Shown: one piece after another, positions 6,059 through 10,272 of the stretch
Layout: each line of letters begins with the position of its first letter
Position numbering within the stretch: position 1 is the stretch's first letter
NCBI GenBank assembly: GCA_009788105.1
Contig: WQSD01000027.1
Location: 1-10,272, forward strand
Length of the DNA stretch: 10,272 nt
Direction of reading: 5' to 3'
Source: Oscillospiraceae bacterium
GTDB taxonomy: Bacteria > Bacillota > Clostridia > Oscillospirales > CAG-272
Notes under the pieces: model-generated
The model's input: the letters and a program-made list of their open reading frames with translations, nothing else
The model's database searches: none
Told to the model about the DNA's origin: nothing
Position numbers and translations under genes: made by a program

Positions 6059-7288
6059 ATGAAATCAAACAAACTAAAATTGGACTTAAAAAAAGATTGG
6101 CTGCTTTTGCTATTGCTTTTTATTGGTGTTGTTCTTGTCCTTGCTTCGGTTATTGGAATACCGCTGCATCTATTGTCAAGCAGAAACGATTCGCCGCCTA
6201 TTGACCCAGGGTACGGGCATGGGCAAGGTCAGTATGAAAACGATAATTTAGATGGTTCTGGCTCGCAAATAAACAACCCGTCGCAAAATCCACCTGTTAT
6301 CAACAATCGACCGCCGAATAACCAAACAAACAACGGAGAACAAACGAATAATAACAATGCGGGCAATGACACCCCAGGAAATGGCACTTCAGGTAACGAT
6401 ACTTCGGGTAACGATAACACAGGTTCAGGCACTAATGGCAACGATATTCCTGGCGGAAACACCGGGAACAATAATCCCGGTGGTAACACAGGGAACAACA
6501 ATCCCGGTGGCAACACGGGGAACAACAATCCCGGTGGCAACACAGGCAATCAAAACCCTGGCAACCAAAATCCTGGCAATCAAGACCCAGGCAACCAAAT
6601 TCCTGGCAATCAGAACCCAGGTAACCAAAATCCTGGTAACCAAAATCCTGGTAACGAAAATCCAGGCAATCAGAACCCTGGTAATCAGAACCCTGGCAAC
6701 CAAAATCCAGGTAACCAAAATCCTGGCAACCAAAACCCTGGCAATCAAAACCCTGGCAACCAAAACCCTGGCAACCAAAATCCTGGCAACCAAAACCCAG
6801 GCAATCAAGACCCAGGCAACCAAATTCCAGGCAACCAAAACCCTGGTAACCAAAACCCAGGTGACAACACGCCTACCGACCTTGGCTTTAGATTCAGCCG
6901 TGCGTTTAGCACAATTCAGGCTAATCACACAATAGAACTTCCTACTATTGTTTGCAGAAACACAGGAAGAGTGTTTCGTGACATCACTTGGACTTCGAGT
7001 AACAACGGCATTATGAGTATTGTTTCGGGAAGAACCCAAAGTGCCCAAGGAGTGGCTGTTGGAACTGTGACATTGACTGCAACAATCAACGAAACAGGAG
7101 AAACTCTTGTCAGAACCATCACCGTGACTCCGCAAACAACAGTCCGTGTATGGATTGTTAGTGGCGGTTGGGCTTCCGGCAGAAGATTCTATACAGTGCA
7201 GGCTCTTGAAGCGTTTTTGAACAGCTCTGCGAACAGAAATAATCCTAATCCGTCAAGATCTCACACTCATAGACACGAACGGATATAA
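6059..7288 (+). CDS. Membrane-anchored protein with Asn-Pro-Gly-rich stalk and Ig-like domain
   Basis: This 409-residue protein belongs to no family I can name. A Lys-rich start (MKSNKLKLDLKKDW) precedes one hydrophobic segment (about 15-40, LLLLLLFIGVVLVLASVIG), best read as a signal anchor with the rest outside. Then come a Pro/Asn/Gly-rich region, three GGNTGNNNP-type units and 21 Asn-Gln-Asn-Pro-Gly units. An Ig-like Big_2-type domain follows (about 275-360, containing ITWTSSNNGIMSIVSG and ending TVTVTLTATI...RTITVTP in style). The last 50 residues (WIVSGGWASGRRFYTVQALEAFL and a His/Arg-rich tail SHTHRHER) are unrecognised. The start at 6059 is chosen because GGAGA (6050-6054) precedes it and the promoter ends at 5993. 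It is transcribed alone, between its own promoter and terminator. A surface or cell-wall role is inferred, not shown. Confidence 0.82.
   Translation: MKSNKLKLDLKKDWLLLLLLFIGVVLVLASVIGIPLHLLSSRNDSPPIDPGYGHGQGQYENDNLDGSGSQINNPSQNPPVINNRPPNNQTNNGEQTNNNNAGNDTPGNGTSGNDTSGNDNTGSGTNGNDIPGGNTGNNNPGGNTGNNNPGGNTGNNNPGGNTGNQNPGNQNPGNQDPGNQIPGNQNPGNQNPGNQNPGNENPGNQNPGNQNPGNQNPGNQNPGNQNPGNQNPGNQNPGNQNPGNQNPGNQDPGNQIPGNQNPGNQNPGDNTPTDLGFRFSRAFSTIQANHTIELPTIVCRNTGRVFRDITWTSSNNGIMSIVSGRTQSAQGVAVGTVTLTATINETGETLVRTITVTPQTTVRVWIVSGGWASGRRFYTVQALEAFLNSSANRNNPNPSRSHTHRHERI
6457..6862 (+). repeat. Tandem coding repeats: GGNTGNNNP units then 21 copies of Asn-Gln-Asn-Pro-Gly
   Basis: About 6457-6547 holds roughly 27-bp GGNTGNNNP units. 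From 6548 to 6862 there are exactly 21 contiguous 15-bp units, mostly AAYCARAAYCCNGGN. Variants are Asp (units 3 and 18), Ile (units 4 and 19) and Glu (unit 8). The run Asn-Asp-Ile-Asn-Asn appears twice (units 2-6 and 17-21) with nearly identical DNA, pointing to a block duplication. Unit length is a multiple of three, so gain or loss of units keeps the frame. Confidence 0.95.
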
Positions 7289-7290
7289 TA

Positions 7291-7328
7291 AAAAAAATCG
7301 CACTTTTTATTCCGAGTGCGATTTTTTT
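7291..7328. terminator. Strong bidirectional intrinsic terminator
   Basis: AAAAAAATCGCACT (7291-7304) pairs perfectly over 14 bp with AGTGCGATTTTTTT (7315-7328) around a 10-nt loop. It starts 3 nt after the stop codon of the stalk protein gene. The A-run/T-run symmetry means it could work on both strands. The -35 element of the next gene starts only 2 bp after it. Confidence 0.93.
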
Positions 7329-7329
7329 G

Positions 7330-7358
7330 TTGACATATCACTAAAAATGTTGTATAAT
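7330..7358 (+). promoter_or_regulatory. Fully consensus sigma-A promoter of the glucokinase gene
   Basis: TTGACA (7330-7335), a 17-bp spacer and TATAAT (7353-7358) match the vegetative consensus at all 12 positions. The start is expected near 7364-7366. Such strong promoters are often held in check by a repressor; see the dyad just downstream. Confidence 0.95.
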
Positions 7359-7367
7359 AAATATAAC

Positions 7368-7386
7368 TTCTATTCGAAGGATAGAA
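7368..7386 (+). promoter_or_regulatory. Possible operator or leader hairpin before glucokinase
   Basis: TTCTAT (7368-7373) and ATAGAA (7381-7386) form a dyad with a 7-bp spacer, just after the predicted transcription start. This is a plausible repressor position or a small leader hairpin. It matches no consensus I recognise. Confidence 0.35.
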
Positions 7387-7408
7387 AATTACACTTATAG
7401 AGGAACTT

Positions 7409-8350
7409 ATGTATAAAATCGGAATTGATTTCGGCGGTACAAACATTGCTGCCGGGCTGATTGACGAGAACAATCAAATTATTCAAAGAACAAATCTTCC
7501 AACCCGTAAAGAAAAGGGCATGGAAGGAGTTTGTGAGGATATTGCCACTTGTTGTGCTACTTTGACCGAACAGGCGGGCATTGCAACAAAGGATATTTCT
7601 GTCCTTGGGGTCGCTTCTCCCGGCACTATCAACAGCGTTAGCGGAGTGATTGAATATTACAGCGGCATGAATGTGCGAAACTATCCTCTTGCGGAGAAAT
7701 TGCGTAAACTCACCGGCATTTCGGAAGTGCGTGCGGAGAATGACGCAAATGCTGCCGCCCTTGCCGAGGCTGTGGTTGGTGCGGCACAAGGCGCGGCACA
7801 TTCGGTGACAGTCACCCTTGGCACAGGTGTTGGCGGCGGAATTATCATTGACGGCAAGGTGTACAGCGGATTCAATCATTCGGCGGCGGAGCTTGGGCAT
7901 ATAGTTATTGTCCACGGCGGCGAGAGTTGCTCTTGCGGTCGCCGTGGCTGTTGGGAGAGTTACAGTTCTGCTACTGCGTTGATTCGCATGACCTGTGCGG
8001 CAATGGAGGGCAATCTTATAAGCGAGCTACATACCATCGCCCACCAAGACGGGAAAGTCAGTGGCAAGACCGCATTCCGTGCCGCCGAAGCAGGTGACTC
8101 TGCTGCCACAAAGGTGGTAAGGGATTACATTGCCTATCTTGCCACCGGAATCACCAATATTATCAACATTTTTCAGCCTGAAGTGCTGTGCATTGGCGGC
8201 GGAATCAGCGGAGAAGGGGAGAACCTACTTGTCCCCCTCCGCAAGTTGGTGGACGGCGAGCAATATGCTCGCACCACCCCTCACAAAACTCGCATTGTCA
8301 CGGCAAAACTGGGGAATGATGCAGGAATTATCGGGGCGGCGTTGTTGTAG
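7409..8350 (+). CDS. glcK: ROK-family glucokinase
   Basis: This 313-residue cytoplasmic kinase most likely phosphorylates glucose to glucose-6-phosphate with ATP. ROK hallmarks are the phosphate-binding GIDFGGTNIAAGL (5-17, DFGGT at 7-11), GVASPG (67-72), ENDANAAALAE (110-120, likely catalytic base D112), GTGVGGGII (138-146), the sugar-binding ELGH (161-164) and the zinc site CSCGRRGCWE (174-183; Cys174, Cys176 and Cys181 with His164). There is no N-terminal helix-turn-helix, so it is a kinase rather than a NagC/XylR-type repressor. Length matches ROK glucokinases. AGAGGA (7399-7404) sits 4 nt before the ATG. It stands alone behind a consensus promoter and converges with a phosphoglucomutase that uses its product. 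Another hexose (for example N-acetylmannosamine or fructose) as substrate cannot be excluded from sequence alone. Confidence 0.93.
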   Translation: MYKIGIDFGGTNIAAGLIDENNQIIQRTNLPTRKEKGMEGVCEDIATCCATLTEQAGIATKDISVLGVASPGTINSVSGVIEYYSGMNVRNYPLAEKLRKLTGISEVRAENDANAAALAEAVVGAAQGAAHSVTVTLGTGVGGGIIIDGKVYSGFNHSAAELGHIVIVHGGESCSCGRRGCWESYSSATALIRMTCAAMEGNLISELHTIAHQDGKVSGKTAFRAAEAGDSAATKVVRDYIAYLATGITNIINIFQPEVLCIGGGISGEGENLLVPLRKLVDGEQYARTTPHKTRIVTAKLGNDAGIIGAALL

Positions 8351-8362
8351 AAAATCATAAAA

Positions 8363-8379
8363 TGGGGATGTTGTCCCCA
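8363..8379 (+). terminator. Small hairpin after glucokinase
   Basis: TGGGGA (8363-8368) pairs with TCCCCA (8374-8379) around TGTTG, 12 bp after the glucokinase stop. No T-run follows, so alone it is a weak terminator. It is the first of a series of stem-loops in this gene-free stretch. Confidence 0.45.
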
Positions 8380-8386
8380 AATATAA

Positions 8387-8413
8387 AAACACTCGTTTGA
8401 TATGCGAGTGTTT
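8387..8413. terminator. Terminator hairpin, copy 1
   Basis: AAACACTCG (8387-8395) pairs with CGAGTGTTT (8405-8413) around a 9-nt loop TTTGATATG. On the minus strand the stem is followed by TTTTTATATTT, so it is a good terminator for the phosphoglucomutase transcript; on the plus strand its T-run is short. A near-identical copy lies at 8620-8652. Confidence 0.7.
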
Positions 8414-8417
8414 CAAT

Positions 8418-8617
8418 CTGAAGAAAAAGGTCAAGGTCGTGGGGTTTCACCCCACACCCGACCACCTTTTTGTAAAAAGGTGGAACAAAAACTTTTTCTC
8501 ACAAAAGCATTTCATGCTTTTGTATCAAGGTTTTTGAAAGTCCAGAAAACTTTTTGCAAAAAGTTTTCTGGTGGGGTTTGGGGCAACGCCCCAAGGTGTT
8601 TATTGATTTTTCTTCAG
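8418..8617. repeat. Gene-free array of five stem-loops with 11-bp inverted ends
   Basis: CTGAAGAAAAA (8418-8428) and TTTTTCTTCAG (8607-8617) form inverted ends. Between them lie consecutive hairpins: 8439-8455 (GTGGGGT/ACCCCAC, extendable through GGTCG 8435-8439 with CGACC 8459-8463), 8462-8483 (CCACCTTTTT/AAAAAGGTGG), 8501-8523 (ACAAAAGCAT/ATGCTTTTGT), 8542-8571 (14-bp stem, CCAGAAAACTTTTT) and 8578-8594 (TTGGGGC/GCCCCAA). There is no credible coding frame or ribosome binding site. It resembles a composite of palindromic intergenic repeats or a MITE-like non-autonomous element rather than a gene. Expression and mobility are unknown. Confidence 0.75.
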
Positions 8618-8619
8618 TA

Positions 8620-8652
8620 AAAAAACACTCGGTTGATATACGAGTGTTTTTT
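8620..8652. terminator. Strong bidirectional terminator hairpin, copy 2
   Basis: AAAAAACACTCG (8620-8631) pairs perfectly over 12 bp with CGAGTGTTTTTT (8641-8652), loop GTTGATATA. A- and T-runs on both sides suit termination in both directions, between the convergent glucokinase and phosphoglucomutase genes. Stem and most of the loop repeat copy 1 at 8387-8413. Confidence 0.88.
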
Positions 8653-8699
8653 ATTCAGTAACGCCATTACAGCTTTCACAACTCAATTTGGGTCATGCA

Positions 8700-10271
8700 C
8701 TAAACAGTATACAATCCCATTTCCCGCTCCAAAGCGTCCAATACAACTTCTGCCGCCGCTTTGTTTTCAGCTTTTGCCATCAGGTACACTTTCACCTTTG
8801 GCTCTGTGCCAGAGGGGCGAACAATCACTGCGCACTCTCCCTCCAGCTCGAAATATAGCACGTTTGATTTTGGCAAGTTCGTGGGCTGTTTTTCTCCGCT
8901 TGATAGCACAGTAATCTCCGCCGTAGAATAATCCCGCAAACGGCAAACGGCACGCCCTGCGAAAGATGCAGGAGGAGCGTTTCGCAAGCTGTCCATCAAG
9001 TCGCTCATTCGCTGAACTCCGTCAGCGCCGGGGAAACTTATGTTAATGGTCCGCTCGTGATAGTGTCCATAGGTGTCAAGCAGGGCGTCAAGAGCGTCGA
9101 TTAGAGTCATGTTGCGGCTTTTGTAGTGTGCCGCCATTTCTGCAATCAGCAAACAGGCAACCACCGCATCTTTGTCCCGCACATAAGTGCCTTTAAGGTA
9201 GCCATAGCTTTCCTCAAAGCCGAAAAGATAGCTCCCTCCGTCAGGAACTTCGTTTTGCAAAATCACCTCGCCGATAAACTTGAAGCCAGTTAAAACATCA
9301 TACAATTTCACCCCGTGCCGCTGGCAAATAGTTTGTGCAAGCTGTGTTGTTACAATGGTTTTCACCGCAAATGGGCGGGGTGGCATATCTCCACGACGGT
9401 TATGGGCAGAGATAATATAGTCCAGCAACAGCGCACCCATTTGGTTGCCGCTGATTAGGACAAACTGCCCATCTTTGCCACGGGCAACGCACCCAACACG
9501 GTCGGCGTCAGGGTCGGTGGCGATAACAAGGTCACAGGCGTTGCCCTCTGCCACAGCGATTCCGTGAAGAAACGCGTCCATGGTTTCGGGGTTGGGGCTG
9601 TTCACTGTTGGGAACTGTCCGTCAGGCTGCACTTGGCTTGGCACAGTAAACAGATTTTTCAGTCCTGCACGGCGAAGAACCTGTGGTACAACACTCGTTC
9701 CCGACCCGTGGAGGGGGGTGTACACAAGGCGGAAGTCCTCTGTGGAAGTGGCGGATGTAATGGCTGTCGGGTCAACCTGCTGTGCCATGACCTGAGCAAT
9801 GTAACTCTCGTCCATATCAGCCCCAAGGATGATGATTTCCCCCCGGGCAACTGCGGTGTCAAAGTCGCAAGACTTTACCCCGTCGAAAATATCCACTGCG
9901 GCAAACAGGGCAGCGACTGTATTTGCCGCCTCTGGGGCAAGCTGTGAGCCGTCTGCTCCGTAAACCTTATAGCCGTTGTACTCCTTGGGGTTGTGAGAGG
10001 CGGTGATTGTCACCCCTGCCGCCGCACCAAGCTGCCGCACAGCGTAGGACACCATGGGAGTGGGGCGAAGCGCATCATACAGATACGCCTTTATCCCATT
10101 TGCCGCAAGGGTTGTGGCGGTGATTTGGGCAAAGGCCTGTGAGTTCGTGCGGCTGTCATAGCCGATAACCACCCCCGCATCCTGTCCACCCTCTTCAAGG
10201 ATAAACTGGGCAAGCCCCTGAGTGGCACGGGCAACAGTGTACGAGTTAATTGCCGCAGGTCCATGGGTCAT
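8700..10271 (-). CDS. pgcA: Phosphoglucomutase/phosphomannomutase (alpha-D-phosphohexomutase), N-terminus outside window
   Basis: This enzyme interconverts glucose-6-phosphate and glucose-1-phosphate (often mannose phosphates too), feeding UDP-glucose, glycogen or wall polymers. Counting from the first visible Met, the 523 residues show GYDSR (37-41), the catalytic phosphoserine loop TASHNPKEYNGYKVYG (90-105, Ser92), the metal loop ATDPDADRVG (251-260), the sugar-binding GFEESYGYLKGTYVRDKDA (351-369) and the phosphate-binding RPSGTEPK (485-492), so all four domains are represented. The Met at 10269-10271 is most likely internal: family members have about 50 more residues before the INSYTVARATQGLA segment, including a GTGGLRG motif, so the true start lies right of the window. 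The gene converges on glucokinase across a terminator-rich gap. The symbol follows the B. subtilis-type enzyme; substrate preference is inferred. Confidence 0.95.
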   Translation of the reverse strand: MTHGPAAINSYTVARATQGLAQFILEEGGQDAGVVIGYDSRTNSQAFAQITATTLAANGIKAYLYDALRPTPMVSYAVRQLGAAAGVTITASHNPKEYNGYKVYGADGSQLAPEAANTVAALFAAVDIFDGVKSCDFDTAVARGEIIILGADMDESYIAQVMAQQVDPTAITSATSTEDFRLVYTPLHGSGTSVVPQVLRRAGLKNLFTVPSQVQPDGQFPTVNSPNPETMDAFLHGIAVAEGNACDLVIATDPDADRVGCVARGKDGQFVLISGNQMGALLLDYIISAHNRRGDMPPRPFAVKTIVTTQLAQTICQRHGVKLYDVLTGFKFIGEVILQNEVPDGGSYLFGFEESYGYLKGTYVRDKDAVVACLLIAEMAAHYKSRNMTLIDALDALLDTYGHYHERTINISFPGADGVQRMSDLMDSLRNAPPASFAGRAVCRLRDYSTAEITVLSSGEKQPTNLPKSNVLYFELEGECAVIVRPSGTEPKVKVYLMAKAENKAAAEVVLDALEREMGLYTV

Positions 10272-10272
10272 A

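Noticed and set aside
6229..7135. Open frames on both strands across the Asn-Pro-Gly repeats
   Set aside because: The 15-bp unit is a multiple of three without stops in several frames, so one open unit repeats into a long false frame. Only the frame from 6059 has a promoter, a ribosome binding site, a membrane anchor and a domain.
7409..8350. ROK protein as a transcriptional repressor (NagC/XylR type)
   Set aside because: The protein begins directly with the kinase phosphate loop, lacks an N-terminal helix-turn-helix and keeps the catalytic and zinc-binding residues.
8402..8620. 72-codon open frame through the hairpin array
   Set aside because: It runs through six palindromic hairpins, has no ribosome binding site and starts inside a terminator stem; the sequence is explained by structure, not coding.

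Overview
The window reads as a chromosomal stretch of a Gram-positive, low-to-mid GC Bacillota, most likely a Clostridia/Oscillospirales-type gut or rumen bacterium. This is inferred from a perfect CIRCE operator in front of groES-groEL, textbook sigma-A promoters with 17-bp spacers, strong AGGAG-type ribosome binding sites, and clostridial-looking DnaB, TilS, ROK glucokinase and phosphoglucomutase sequences. No database search was possible, so the taxon is not fixed. No rRNA, tRNA, CRISPR array or transposase was seen.

Layout, left to right. (1) Positions 1-964: 3' part of a surface/secreted protein with a (Gln-Gln-Pro)n stalk, an Ig-like (Big_2-type) domain and a C-terminal CAP/SCP domain, followed by a hairpin terminator. 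(2) 1037-3289: the HrcA/CIRCE-controlled groES-groEL operon. An unusual pair of 34-bp quasi-palindromes lies between the two genes, and a long hairpin follows groEL. (3) 3368-5845: dnaB (replicative helicase) and tilS (tRNA-Ile lysidine synthetase), 3 bp apart, behind a consensus promoter and ended by a hairpin that overlaps the tilS stop codon. (4) 5965-7328: a single-gene unit for a membrane-anchored protein with a 21-copy Asn-Pro-Gly-Asn-Gln stalk and an Ig-like domain, ended by a strong bidirectional terminator. (5) 7330-8350: a ROK-family glucokinase behind a fully consensus promoter. (6) 8351-8699: a gene-free block packed with hairpins, framed by two near-identical terminators. (7) 8700-10272, minus strand: a phosphoglucomutase/phosphomannomutase whose N-terminus lies beyond the right edge.

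How the genes relate. The glucokinase (glucose to glucose-6-phosphate) and the convergent phosphohexomutase (glucose-6-phosphate to glucose-1-phosphate) catalyse consecutive steps leading to sugar-nucleotide or glycogen precursors, so their adjacency is probably meaningful. groESL, dnaB and tilS are core housekeeping genes. The two stalk plus Ig-like proteins flank this core and look like diverged relatives in architecture. They share an identical 17-nt stretch in the Ig-like domain but have different stalks and different C-termini.

I see no convincing undescribed multi-gene system. The least ordinary items are the non-coding repeats (the paired quasi-palindromes inside groESL and the hairpin array between glucokinase and phosphoglucomutase, which share a 14-of-15-nt module) and the pair of stalked surface proteins, one of which has a C-terminus I do not recognise.
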